From an uncultured Eubacteriales bacterium (lineage in GTDB: Bacteria > Bacillota > Clostridia > Christensenellales > Aristaeellaceae), in the NCBI GenBank assembly GCA_900542395.1, contig UQNM01000044.1:1-20089 (forward strand): a stretch of DNA of 20,089 nucleotides, in the 5' to 3' direction. The position numbers were made by a program, and so were the translations under genes. The notes under the pieces are model-generated. The model worked only from the letters and a program-made list of their open reading frames with translations, searched no databases and was not told the origin of the DNA. This document shows positions 1 to 7,020 of this stretch, piece after piece. Each line of letters begins with the position of its first letter. The stretch's first letter is position 1.

Positions 1-8
1 TCGCCCCA

Positions 9-35
9 CCAAAGGGCTTTCCGGTCGCCCTTTGG
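9..35. repeat. Palindrome near the left edge, downstream of the response regulator
   Basis: A 9-bp perfect inverted repeat (CCAAAGGGC and GCCCTTTGG) is separated by a 9-base loop. It lies about 70 bases past the response-regulator stop. No T-run follows it on either strand, so it is not a canonical intrinsic terminator. It looks like part of an intergenic palindromic repeat that continues off the window. The rest of 1-107 shows no gene. Confidence 0.5.
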
Positions 36-107
36 AAACCTTCAGGCACAAATACTTAGTTTTTCTTGAAATATCGGTGTTATCAGCTTGACAGTCTCTC
101 CCAAACT

Positions 108-776
108 TTATTTTGCTTCCGCCATATAGCCGACGTTGCGGATGGTCTTAATCAGCGCGCCGCCGTCGCCGAGCTTCTGGCGCAGGGTTCGCACATGCAC
201 GTCGATGGTGCGGCTCTCGCCCTCGAAACTGGAATCCCACACGCGCTCCATGATGACGTCGCGGGAGATCACAATGCCGTGGTTCTTCATCAGCAGCTTG
301 AGCAGCTCGAACTCCTTATAGGTCAGCTCCACCGGCTTGCCGTCCACATACACCATGCGCTTTTCGCTGTCGAGCGTCACGTTGCCGCAGGTCATCAGGC
401 TCTCCTCCGCCCCGCCGGAGCGGCGCAGAAGCGCCTTCACGCGCGCGATCATCTCCATCACGCCGAACGGCTTGGCGATATAATCGTCCGCGCCGCCGTC
501 AAGCCCCTTCACCTTGTCGATCTCCGTGGATTTGGCCGTCACCAGAATCACGGGGATCTTCTGCGTGTCCGCGCGGGTGCGCAGGCTCTTGAGGATGGAA
601 AGGCCGTCCTCGTCGGGCAGCATGATATCCAGCAGAATCAGCTCCGGCAGCTTCTCGGAAAGGGCCTTGTAAAAATCCTTGGCCGTTTCAAAGCCGACGG
701 CCTGATAGCCGCTGTTTTTGAGCGCAAAAAGCTCGATTTCCTGAATGTTGCGGTCGTCCTCGACAATGTAAATCAT
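108..776 (-). CDS. PhoB/PhoP-type OmpR-family response regulator
   Basis: This is a two-component response regulator of 222 residues, the usual OmpR/PhoB length. The receiver domain covers roughly residues 1-115. It has the acidic pocket E6-D7-D8, phosphoacceptor D50 in LILLDIMLPDEDG, T80 and K102 (AKPF). A winged-helix DNA-binding domain covers about 128-222, with the typical ELTYKEFELLKLL, the RTIDVHVRTLRQKLG recognition region and the IRNVGYM wing. The ATG lies 5 bases after the stop of the Na/Pi cotransporter, and the nearest Shine-Dalgarno-like GGAG is inside the end of that gene, so translation is probably coupled. The genes upstream are all for phosphate transport, and two arrays of TTTACA-like hexamers precede their operons. 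I infer that this is the phosphate-starvation regulator, but family membership alone does not prove it. No sensor kinase start is visible in the remaining 107 bases. Confidence 0.9.
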   Translation of the reverse strand: MIYIVEDDRNIQEIELFALKNSGYQAVGFETAKDFYKALSEKLPELILLDIMLPDEDGLSILKSLRTRADTQKIPVILVTAKSTEIDKVKGLDGGADDYIAKPFGVMEMIARVKALLRRSGGAEESLMTCGNVTLDSEKRMVYVDGKPVELTYKEFELLKLLMKNHGIVISRDVIMERVWDSSFEGESRTIDVHVRTLRQKLGDGGALIKTIRNVGYMAEAK

Positions 777-781
777 CTTTT

Positions 782-2581
782 TTATTCTCCGGCCTCAGCC
801 GTCTGCGCTCTGGCCACGTCCGGCAGGCGATACCGCTTTTCGTAGGCCATTTCCTCGCGGTCGAATTCCGCGTGCTCCTGATGCTTGACGTTCTGCAGGT
901 ATTCGTGCGTGTCGTATTCGTCCTTCGGCACCTGAATCTGATACACCGCAATGTTGGAGCAGTGGTCGGATACGCGCTCGAAGTTGGTGGAAATATCGGT
1001 CAGCACGAAGCCCAGCTCGATGGTGCACTGGCCGTTGGTCAGCCGCTCGATGTGACGGGATTTGACGTTCACGTTGATGTCGTCGATGCACGCCTCCAGC
1101 GGCTCCACCGTCTTTGCCAATTTTACATCATCATGCAGGAAGCTGTCAAATGAACGATTGACGATATCGCGCACCGCGTCGGCAAAAACGTGCAATTCGC
1201 CCGCCGCCGCGCTGGAAAAGCTCATTTTCTTGTCGTGCATCTCCTGCACGGAATCCATCAGGTTGACCGCGTGGTCGCTGATGCGCTCGAAATCGCTGAT
1301 GCTGTGCAGCAGCAGGGAGAGCGTGTGGCCGTCCTTCCGGGAGAGCTTGGCGCGGGAGAGCTTGACCATGTACGTGCCCAGCTTATCCTCGTAGCGGTCG
1401 ATCTTGGTTTCCAGTGCCTCGACGCGATCCGCCATCTCCTGCGTATACGTGCCGCCGTCGATCAGGTTAATCGCGTCGAAAATCGCCTCGCGGGTCAGCT
1501 CGGCCATGCGGTCGGTGACGACCTTGCACTGCTCCACCGCGAACGCCGGGTTGGAGAGGAAGCGCTCGTCAAGAAGCTGGAAGTCGTCGATGCGCTCCAC
1601 CGTGTCGTTGTCGCGCACGGTGAGCGTCGCCAGCTTTTCCAGCGTGCCGGAGAACGGCAGCAGCACCGCCGTGGCGATGATGTTGAAGGTCGTATGGATG
1701 ACGGCAATGCCCGCCGCGTTCGCCGCGCTATCCATAAACGCGAACGGGAACACCGCGTTGACGGCGTAGAACACGACCATGAACAGCACCGTGCCGATGA
1801 TGTTAAAATACAGGTGAATCAGCGCCGCGCGCTTGGCGTTCTTGCTCGCGCCGACGGAAGAGATCAGCGCGGTCACGCAGGTGCCGATGTTCTGACCCAT
1901 GATGATCGGCAGCGCCGCGCTGTATTTCACCGCACCCGTCACGCACAGCGCCTGCAAAATACCGACGGAGGCGGAGGACGACTGGATGATCGCCGTCAGC
2001 AGCGCGCCCGCAATCACGCCCAGAATCGGGTTGGTGAACATCAGCAGCAGGTTCGTAAATTCCGGCACGTTCGCCAGCGGCTTGACCGCGCCGCTCATCA
2101 TCTCCATGCCGGTCATCAGCACGGCGAAGCCGATCATGATGCTGCCCGCGTCGTGCTTTTTATCGCCCTTGGCAAAGAGCAGCAGGCACACGCCGATAAA
2201 CGCCAGCACCGGCGTGAACGTCGCCGGTTTGCACAGCGTCAGCAGCAGGCTGTCGCCCTGAAGCCCCGTCAGCGACAGAATCCAGCTCGTGATCGTCGTG
2301 CCGATGTTCGCGCCCATAATCACGCCCGCCGCCTGCGAGAGGCGCATGATGCCGGAATTGACGAAGCCGACCACCATCACCGTCGTCGCCGACGAAGACT
2401 GGATCACCGCCGTCACGGCCGCGCCCAGCAGCACGGCCTTGATCTTGCTCTTGGTCAGGCTTTCCAGAATTCCCTCCAGCCTGCCGCCGGAAGCGCGGGT
2501 CAGCCCCTCGCCCATCACGTGCATGCCATACAAAAACAGCGCAAGGCCGCAGAGTAAATTCAGCGCGTTTGTCATACCCAT
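782..2581 (-). CDS. Na/Pi cotransporter family protein with C-terminal PhoU-like domain
   Basis: This is an integral membrane transporter of 599 residues. The membrane half (about 1-315) contains the duplicated Na/Pi cotransporter unit. The signature QSSSA occurs at 61-65 and 200-204, and each copy is followed by a matching MGANIGTT (89-96) or MGQNIGTC (228-235). The cytoplasmic half (about 330-560) resembles PhoU, with helices bearing DFERISDHAVNL and NFERVSDHCSNI. The layout matches the bacterial NptA/YjbB-like family, whose members move inorganic phosphate with sodium. Import and export have both been reported in the family, so direction cannot be read from sequence. Start ATG 2581 has GAGGAG about 10 bases upstream; a second ATG at 2575 is a poorer fit. 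It is the first gene of an operon with the response regulator and has an excellent Pho box upstream. Confidence 0.93.
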   Translation of the reverse strand: MGMTNALNLLCGLALFLYGMHVMGEGLTRASGGRLEGILESLTKSKIKAVLLGAAVTAVIQSSSATTVMVVGFVNSGIMRLSQAAGVIMGANIGTTITSWILSLTGLQGDSLLLTLCKPATFTPVLAFIGVCLLLFAKGDKKHDAGSIMIGFAVLMTGMEMMSGAVKPLANVPEFTNLLLMFTNPILGVIAGALLTAIIQSSSASVGILQALCVTGAVKYSAALPIIMGQNIGTCVTALISSVGASKNAKRAALIHLYFNIIGTVLFMVVFYAVNAVFPFAFMDSAANAAGIAVIHTTFNIIATAVLLPFSGTLEKLATLTVRDNDTVERIDDFQLLDERFLSNPAFAVEQCKVVTDRMAELTREAIFDAINLIDGGTYTQEMADRVEALETKIDRYEDKLGTYMVKLSRAKLSRKDGHTLSLLLHSISDFERISDHAVNLMDSVQEMHDKKMSFSSAAAGELHVFADAVRDIVNRSFDSFLHDDVKLAKTVEPLEACIDDINVNVKSRHIERLTNGQCTIELGFVLTDISTNFERVSDHCSNIAVYQIQVPKDEYDTHEYLQNVKHQEHAEFDREEMAYEKRYRLPDVARAQTAEAGE

Positions 2582-2603
2582 CCGCTTTTCTCTCCTCTAT
2601 CAT

Positions 2604-2615
2604 CACAACGTTGTG
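2604..2615. other. Perfect 12-bp palindrome in the 5' leader of the Na/Pi operon
   Basis: CACAACGTTGTG is a perfect palindrome. It lies between the Pho box and the ribosome binding site of the Na/Pi cotransporter. It may be an operator half-site pair or a chance palindrome, and it has no T-run. Confidence 0.35.
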
Positions 2616-2623
2616 GTCATTCC

Positions 2624-2678
2624 CATCTTAACAATTCATTGTAAAACGGCAAACAACACTGTGTAAAATTTGAGTTAA
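2624..2678 (-). promoter_or_regulatory. Pho box and promoter of the Na/Pi cotransporter-response regulator operon
   Basis: On the minus strand, five hexamers start exactly 11 bases apart, each pair separated by 5 bases: TTAACT (2678-2673), TTTACA (2667-2662), TTGTTT (2656-2651), TTTACA (2645-2640) and TTGTTA (2634-2629). This matches the Bacillus PhoP-box rule of TT-A/C/T-A-C/T-A repeats about 5 bases apart. Two -10 candidates exist: TACAAT (2643-2638), within the array, and TAAGAT (2630-2625). If TAAGAT is used, the first four hexamers would lie at about -22 to -60, which is the classical position. Activation by the nearby response regulator during phosphate limitation is an inference. Confidence 0.8.
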
Positions 2679-2710
2679 GCGGGAAAAATGGGCTTCCTTC
2701 GGCGCAGCCG

Positions 2711-3361
2711 TCAATCCTTCGGCATTTCTCCGGTCATGGCGAACATCGCCCATTGCGCGATGTTGGCCGCGTGGTCGCCGATGCGCTCAAAATACTTGGC
2801 CACCATCAGCAAATCCGTCGCCGTCTCGCCGTTGTCCGCGTTTTGGCGAATCGCCCCGATCAGCTCGCCCTTCACCGCTTCAAACAGGTCGTCCACCACG
2901 TCGTCCCGCCCGATGACCCAATCGGCCTTGACCCTGTCCCGCTGGGCGAAGGCCTCCAGGCTCTTGATGAGCATCACGCTCGTCTCCGTCGCCATCTGCC
3001 GAATCATCTCGCAGTTGAGCGCCGGCAGCTTTTCCAGCATCAGCTCGATTTCGGAGATATCCGCCGCGTGGTCGCCGATGCGCTCCATGTCCGTCGTCAT
3101 CTTCAGCGCCGCGGAGACCATGCGCAGGTCGCCCGCCACCGGCTGCTGCGACAGGAGCAGGCTGTAGCACTGCTGCTCGATCTGCCGGTTCTGCTTGTCG
3201 ATTTCCCCGTCGTAGGCGATGATTGAGCGCGCCCGGTCGTGGTCGTGCTCCAGCAGCGCCGCCACCGCCCCGCTGATGGCCATGCGGATCATCTCGCCCA
3301 TTTCAAGCAGCGCCCCGTTCAGCTTTTGCAGCTCCATATCGTAATATTTTCGGCTCGTCAT
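2711..3361 (-). CDS. phoU: Phosphate signalling/transport regulator PhoU
   Basis: PhoU is a cytoplasmic all-helical regulator that links the Pst importer to the phosphate sensor kinase and curbs phosphate uptake. The protein has 216 residues, the usual length. It carries the two metal-binding repeat signatures of the family: ERIGDHA at 93-99 in the first three-helix bundle and FERIGDHAAN at 191-200 in the second. I chose ATG 3361 because GGAGG sits 8 bases upstream, directly after the pstB stop. A longer reading from a TTG at 3382 would overlap pstB and has no ribosome site. It is the last gene of the pst operon. A GC-rich stretch after the stop, ending in CATTTTT (about 2685-2710), could be a weak terminator before the next Pho promoter. 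The second PhoU-like domain in this locus is fused to the Na/Pi cotransporter. Confidence 0.95.
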   Translation of the reverse strand: MTSRKYYDMELQKLNGALLEMGEMIRMAISGAVAALLEHDHDRARSIIAYDGEIDKQNRQIEQQCYSLLLSQQPVAGDLRMVSAALKMTTDMERIGDHAADISEIELMLEKLPALNCEMIRQMATETSVMLIKSLEAFAQRDRVKADWVIGRDDVVDDLFEAVKGELIGAIRQNADNGETATDLLMVAKYFERIGDHAANIAQWAMFAMTGEMPKD

Positions 3362-3374
3362 GCTTTTTTCCTCC

Positions 3375-4130
3375 TCAGCCAAACCGGCCGGTGATATAAT
3401 CCTCCGTGCGCTTGTCCTTCGGCACGGAGAACATCTGCCCGGTCGCGCCGCTCTCGATGATTTCGCCCAGCAGAAAGAACACGGTCGTATCCGAAACGCG
3501 GACGGCCTGCTGCATATTGTGCGTCACCATCACGATGGTGTATTCCTTTTTGATGTCCATCACCAGATCCTCGATCTTGGATGTGGAAATCGGGTCGAGC
3601 GCGCTGGTCGGCTCGTCCATCAGGATCACCTCCGGCTTCACCGCCAGCGCGCGCGCAATGCAGAGCCGCTGCTGCTGACCGCCGGAAAGGCCGAGCGCGC
3701 TTTTTTTCAGGCGATCCTTGAGTTCATCCCAAATCGCCGCGTCGCGCAGGCTCTTTTCCACAATTTCATCCAGCTCCGCCTTCTTTTTGACGCCGTGCGT
3801 CCGCGGGCCGTAGGCGATGTTGTCGTATACGCTCATCGGGAACGGGTTCGGCTTTTGAAAGACCATGCCCACCCGGCGGCGCAGCACGCTGACGTCCATG
3901 TTCTTGTCGTAGATGTCCTCGCCCATCAGGCGGATATCGCCCGTGATCCGGCATCCCTCCACCAGATCGTTCATCCGGTTCAGGCTCTTGAGGAACGTGG
4001 ATTTGCCGCAGCCGGAGGGGCCGATAAACGCGGTGATCTCCCCCGACGCGATATTCAGGTTGACGTTTTTGAGCGCATGGAAGCTGCCGTAATACAGCTC
4101 CATGTCTTTAACGGTAAATGCATCGGCCAT
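3375..4130 (-). CDS. pstB: Phosphate ABC transporter ATP-binding protein PstB
   Basis: This is the ATPase subunit of the high-affinity PstSCAB phosphate importer, 251 residues long and complete. Walker A GPSGCGKST is at 37-45. The Q-loop and the PstB-specific FQKPNPFPMS run at 91-100. The ABC signature LSGGQQQR is at 148-155, Walker B VILMDEPTS at 168-176, and the switch histidine H204 sits in VTHNMQQA. FQKPNPFPMS and the ending (EDYITGRFG) are diagnostic of PstB rather than another importer ATPase. The ATG lies 6 bases after the pstA stop. The phoU ribosome site begins within and just after the pstB stop, so the operon is tightly packed. Confidence 0.98.
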   Translation of the reverse strand: MADAFTVKDMELYYGSFHALKNVNLNIASGEITAFIGPSGCGKSTFLKSLNRMNDLVEGCRITGDIRLMGEDIYDKNMDVSVLRRRVGMVFQKPNPFPMSVYDNIAYGPRTHGVKKKAELDEIVEKSLRDAAIWDELKDRLKKSALGLSGGQQQRLCIARALAVKPEVILMDEPTSALDPISTSKIEDLVMDIKKEYTIVMVTHNMQQAVRVSDTTVFFLLGEIIESGATGQMFSVPKDKRTEDYITGRFG

Positions 4131-4136
4131 AGGGCT

Positions 4137-4970
4137 TTATTCCCTGCCTTTCATCATCATTTTCGCAATCCGCGAGGAACCGAGGTTGATGAGCAGCACC
4201 AGCGCCAGCAAAACGACGCTCGTGGCATACGCCTGCTCGGTGTAAAGCCCCTCGGAGGCCTGTATGTACATGTGCAGCGCCAGCGTGCTGCCCGATTTCG
4301 TCAGTCCGGCAATTCGCTCCACCGTGCCGGAGGTATACATCAGCGCGGCCGTTTCGCCCACAATGCGCCCGATGGCCAGAATCACGCCCGAGAGAATACC
4401 GGGGATGGCCGTGGGCAGCACGATGCGCGCCACCGTGCGCAGCCGCCCCGCGCCCAGCCCGAAACTCCCCTCGCGGTACATATCCGGCACGGAGAGCAGC
4501 GCCTCCTCCGTCGTGCGCATAATCAGCGGCAGAATCATAATCGACAGCGTCAGCGCGCCGGAGAGCATCGAGTACCCAAAATGCAGCTTGCCCGAGAAAA
4601 ACAGCATGCCGAACAGGCCGTAGACGATCGAAGGGATGCCCGAAAGCGTCTCCGTCGTCACCCGCACCAGCGAAACGATTTTGCTCCCCTTTTTGGCGTA
4701 TTCCACCAGATAGATGGCCGAGCCGACGCCGAACGGCACCGCGACCAGCAGCGAGAACAGCGTCATCGTGCAGGTGTTGACGATGGCGGGCAGCATCGAC
4801 TGATTTTCCGACGTATACGTCGGCGCGAACATCTCCGGCCGCAGGTTCGGCACGCCGCGAACGAGCACATAGCCCACCAGAAAGCCCAGCACCAGCACCG
4901 TCACCGCCGCCGCCAGATGCGTCAGCAGCGCCAGCGCCAGCGAACCGAAATGGTTTTTGTATCGCCTCAT
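4137..4970 (-). CDS. pstA: Phosphate ABC transporter permease PstA
   Basis: This is one of the two membrane subunits of the Pst importer, 277 residues with about six transmembrane segments. The first spans roughly 14-40 and the last lies near 250-268. The cytoplasmic EAA coupling loop that contacts PstB is visible in EEALLSVPDMYREGSFGLGA, followed by RTVARIVLPTAIPGI. IPSIVYGLFG and IGRIVGETAALMYT are typical of PstA. I chose ATG 4970 because it overlaps the pstC stop as ATGA and has GAGGGGG about 8 bases upstream. A longer frame reaching 5003 lies inside pstC and has no ribosome site of its own. Confidence 0.96.
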   Translation of the reverse strand: MRRYKNHFGSLALALLTHLAAAVTVLVLGFLVGYVLVRGVPNLRPEMFAPTYTSENQSMLPAIVNTCTMTLFSLLVAVPFGVGSAIYLVEYAKKGSKIVSLVRVTTETLSGIPSIVYGLFGMLFFSGKLHFGYSMLSGALTLSIMILPLIMRTTEEALLSVPDMYREGSFGLGAGRLRTVARIVLPTAIPGILSGVILAIGRIVGETAALMYTSGTVERIAGLTKSGSTLALHMYIQASEGLYTEQAYATSVVLLALVLLINLGSSRIAKMMMKGRE

Positions 4971-5845
4971 GCCTTTTTCCCCCTCTTGAGCGCGGAAAAG
5001 CACAGGTTAATCAGCAGAATGAACACGAACAGCACCACGCCCGTGGCGATCAGCGCCTCGCGGTGCAGCCCGGTCGCATAGCCCATCTCGATGACGATGT
5101 TGCCCGTCAGCGTGCGCACGCCCTGCAAAATGCCCTTGGGCATGCGCGGCTGGTTGCCCGCCACCATGATGACGGCCATCGTCTCGCCCATCGCGCGCCC
5201 CACGCCCAGCACAATCCCCGCCAGAATACCGCTCTTCGCAGCGGGCACGACGGCGGTGTACACGCTGCGCTCGTGCGTCGCGCCCAGCGCCAGCGCGCCC
5301 TCGTAATCGCTCGTCGGCACGGCGCGCAGCGCGGGCTCGACCACGCCGATGATCGTCGGCAGAATCATCATCGCCAACAGGATCGACGCGGTGAGCATCG
5401 CGTTGCCGCTGCCGTCCCATCTTTCGCCGAGCGCGCGCACCGCGGGCACGAGCACCACAATGCCGAAAAAGCCGTAGACCACCGACGGAATCCCCGCCAG
5501 CAGCTCCACCGCGGGCTTGAGCACGCGATACAGCCCCTTCGGGCAGAAAAACGCCAGATAAACCGCCGTCAGCAGCGCCACCGGCACGCCCAGCAGCAGC
5601 GCGCCCGCCGTCACATACACGCTGCCCACAATCATCGGGAAAATGCCGTAGATATCCGCGCCGGGCTTCCACCGCGTGCCGGAAAGGAATTTCAGCACGC
5701 CGATTTCCCCCATCGCGGGCAGGCCGTTGGCCAGCAGAAATGCGCAGATCAGTGCCACGCACAGCACGGACACGCACGCCGCCGCCAGAAAGACATATTC
5801 CATCACGCGCTCCAGCAGCGCCCGTTTTTTGTAGCTTCGCTCCAT
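4967..5845 (-). CDS. pstC: Phosphate ABC transporter permease PstC
   Basis: This is the partner permease of PstA, 292 residues from the chosen start, with about six membrane segments. The EAA loop appears as EPALRAVPTSDYEGALALGA. GIPSVVYGFFGIVVLVP and GRAMGETMAVIMVAGN are typical of PstC. The frame is open up to ATG 5881, but that upstream start would fall inside the loop of a strong terminator hairpin (5864-5912), with its purine tract touching the ATG. ATG 5845 lies past the T-run and gives the usual short basic N-terminus before the first helix. Its ribosome site (GGTGAT, close to the start) is weak. The stop overlaps pstA by 4 bases, which implies coupled synthesis of the two permeases. 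Confidence 0.93.
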   Translation of the reverse strand: MERSYKKRALLERVMEYVFLAAACVSVLCVALICAFLLANGLPAMGEIGVLKFLSGTRWKPGADIYGIFPMIVGSVYVTAGALLLGVPVALLTAVYLAFFCPKGLYRVLKPAVELLAGIPSVVYGFFGIVVLVPAVRALGERWDGSGNAMLTASILLAMMILPTIIGVVEPALRAVPTSDYEGALALGATHERSVYTAVVPAAKSGILAGIVLGVGRAMGETMAVIMVAGNQPRMPKGILQGVRTLTGNIVIEMGYATGLHREALIATGVVLFVFILLINLCFSALKRGKKA

Positions 5846-5857
5846 ATCATCACCCGC

Positions 5858-5912
5858 AAAAAACTTCCACCGCCGCGCCATCCCCCTCAGGGAACCGCCT
5901 CGGCAGTGGAAG
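5858..5912 (-). terminator. Intrinsic terminator/attenuator between pstS and pstC
   Basis: On the minus strand the stem CTTCCAC-T-GCCG (5912-5901) pairs with CGGC-G-GTGGAAG (5875-5864). This gives 12 pairs including one G-T wobble. A 25-base loop contains CCCTGAGGGG, and TTTTTT (5863-5858) follows immediately. It begins about 10 bases after the pstS stop and ends 12 bases before the pstC start. As a partial terminator it would make pstS mRNA more abundant than pstCAB-phoU, as expected for a binding protein needed in excess. Confidence 0.88.
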
Positions 5913-5921
5913 GATGTTTCT

Positions 5922-6785
5922 TTACTTCACCATCTCATTCCACTTCGTCGCGTCGCCGAGGAAGATGGAAGCGATCTGCTCGACGGTCATATCTTCCGTC
6001 GGGTTTTCCAGATTGACGATCACGGCAATGCCGTCCATCGCGATGGCCTGATGCGCCAGCGCCGCCGCCTCGTCCTCCTTCAGCTCGCGGGAGGCCATGC
6101 CGATGTCGTAGGTGCCCTCGATGGCGGAGGTCATGCCGGTGGTGGAATCGCTCGTCAGCAGTTCGATGTCCGCGTTCGCGTTGACCGCCTTATAGGCCTC
6201 GATCAGCTTCACCATCACCGGGGACACGGAGGAAGAACCGCCGACGACCAGCTTGCCGCTCGCGCCGTTGGCCGCGTAAGCTGCCGCGTCGCTGCTGCCG
6301 ACATAGCCGTTCTCGTTGATGATCGCCTGCCCTTCGGCGCTCATCACGTAGGCGATGAAGTCCTTGGAGAGGTCGCTCTGGTCGTCCGCCTTGTAGGCGA
6401 TGTTGAACGGGCGCGCGATCTTGTAGCTGCCATCGGCCACGTTCTGCGCCGTCGCCTCAACGCCCTCGATCTTCACGGCCTTCACCGTCTCGTTCAGCGA
6501 GCCGAGGGAGACGTAGCCGATCGCCTGCGTATCGCCCGCGACGGTCATCAGCATGGCGGCGGTGTTGTTGGTGATCTGCGCGTCGTCGGTGGTCATATCG
6601 ACCTTCTTGCCGTCGATCTTCTGCTCCACGCCCGTCAGCTCGACGAACGCGCCGCGCGTGCCAGAGCCCTCCTCGCGGGAGATGACGGTGATGGATTTGT
6701 CCGCGCTGAAATCCGCGCAGGCGGTCGAGGCCACACAGGTCAGGGCAAGCGCGGCCAGCGCCGCGATTTTGACCATCTTGTTCAT
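5922..6785 (-). CDS. pstS: Phosphate ABC transporter substrate-binding protein PstS, halves in permuted order
   Basis: This is the extracytoplasmic phosphate receptor of the Pst importer, 287 residues. The N-terminal signal peptide is about 1-24 (basic MNKMVK, a hydrophobic run, then TACA). The cysteine at 23 lacks a clean lipobox, so signal peptidase I cleavage after ACA is as likely as lipoprotein processing. All phosphate-site motifs are present but the order is reversed relative to classical PstS. SREEGSGTR (36-44) and the region that normally ends the protein (GYVSLGS, ARPFNIAYK) come first. GGSSSVSP (182-189), DIGMASREL (227-235) and DGIAVIVN (251-258), normally at the start, come last. 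ATG 6785 has GAGGAG nine bases upstream; an in-frame GTG at 6809 has no ribosome site. The gene follows a cluster of TTTTACA repeats and is separated from pstC by a terminator hairpin. Confidence 0.95.
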   Translation of the reverse strand: MNKMVKIAALAALALTCVASTACADFSADKSITVISREEGSGTRGAFVELTGVEQKIDGKKVDMTTDDAQITNNTAAMLMTVAGDTQAIGYVSLGSLNETVKAVKIEGVEATAQNVADGSYKIARPFNIAYKADDQSDLSKDFIAYVMSAEGQAIINENGYVGSSDAAAYAANGASGKLVVGGSSSVSPVMVKLIEAYKAVNANADIELLTSDSTTGMTSAIEGTYDIGMASRELKEDEAAALAHQAIAMDGIAVIVNLENPTEDMTVEQIASIFLGDATKWNEMVK

Positions 6786-6860
6786 GTTGATCTTCTCCTC
6801 TTTTTTCACGTTCTTTGAGTGAATGTCGGGATTTTTTCGTCCTCATCTGAGAACGAGGTT

Positions 6861-6905
6861 ATTGTAAAACCGACGTGTAAAATCAAAAGACGCGGACGTG
6901 TAAAA
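6861..6905 (-). promoter_or_regulatory. Pho-box-like promoter of the pst operon
   Basis: The 11-base direct repeat TTTTACACGTC occurs twice on the minus strand (6905-6895 and 6882-6872). A third motif, TTTTACAAT, is at 6869-6861. The TTTACA cores are 23 and 13 bases apart, less regular than the Pho box of the Na/Pi operon. TACAAT (6866-6861) is a good -10 hexamer and no clear -35 is seen, as is common for activator-dependent Pho promoters. It lies about 75 bases upstream of the pstS start. Confidence 0.65.
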
Positions 6906-6968
6906 AAAAGGAAAAGATCAGGAAAAGCGAGATGAGCCCCATTTTCTTAATTTTTCCGCCATAGGCAA

Positions 6969-7001
6969 AGAGTCATTCTCCCTCTCCGAAAGAATGGCTC
7001 T
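6969..7001. terminator. Possible weak terminator hairpin after rsmH
   Basis: The inverted repeat AGAG-C-CATTCT / AGAATG-A-CTCT (minus strand) has one mismatch and an 11-base loop. It starts about 20 bases past the rsmH stop. Only a short CTCTTT follows, so termination strength is doubtful. The rest of 6906-7020 is AT-rich toward the pst promoter and shows no convincing gene. Confidence 0.4.
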
Positions 7002-7020
7002 CTTGATTGCTCGCATGGCG

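Noticed and set aside
1..107. Start of a phoR sensor kinase gene after the response regulator
   Set aside because: No start codon with a ribosome site or histidine-kinase-like sequence is visible; only a palindrome is present before the window ends.
3360..5081. A 573-codon plus-strand frame opposite pstB and pstA
   Set aside because: Its His/Arg/Gln-rich composition, lack of a ribosome site and full overlap with two certain genes on the other strand make it a shadow. The same applies to similar frames opposite the cotransporter, hslU, trmFO and topA.
5846..5881. Upstream start of pstC at 5881 (12 extra residues)
   Set aside because: The ATG is inside the terminator hairpin and touches its own purine tract. 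The added residues are not part of the usual PstC N-terminus.
6786..6809. GTG start of pstS at 6809
   Set aside because: It has no ribosome site, while the downstream ATG 6785 has a well-spaced GAGGAG and gives a proper signal peptide.
6918..7016. A 32-codon frame starting 4 bases after rsmH, considered as a remnant of ftsL
   Set aside because: It has no hydrophobic segment, it contains a hairpin that reads better as a terminator, and no family is recognisable. Tight spacing alone is not enough.
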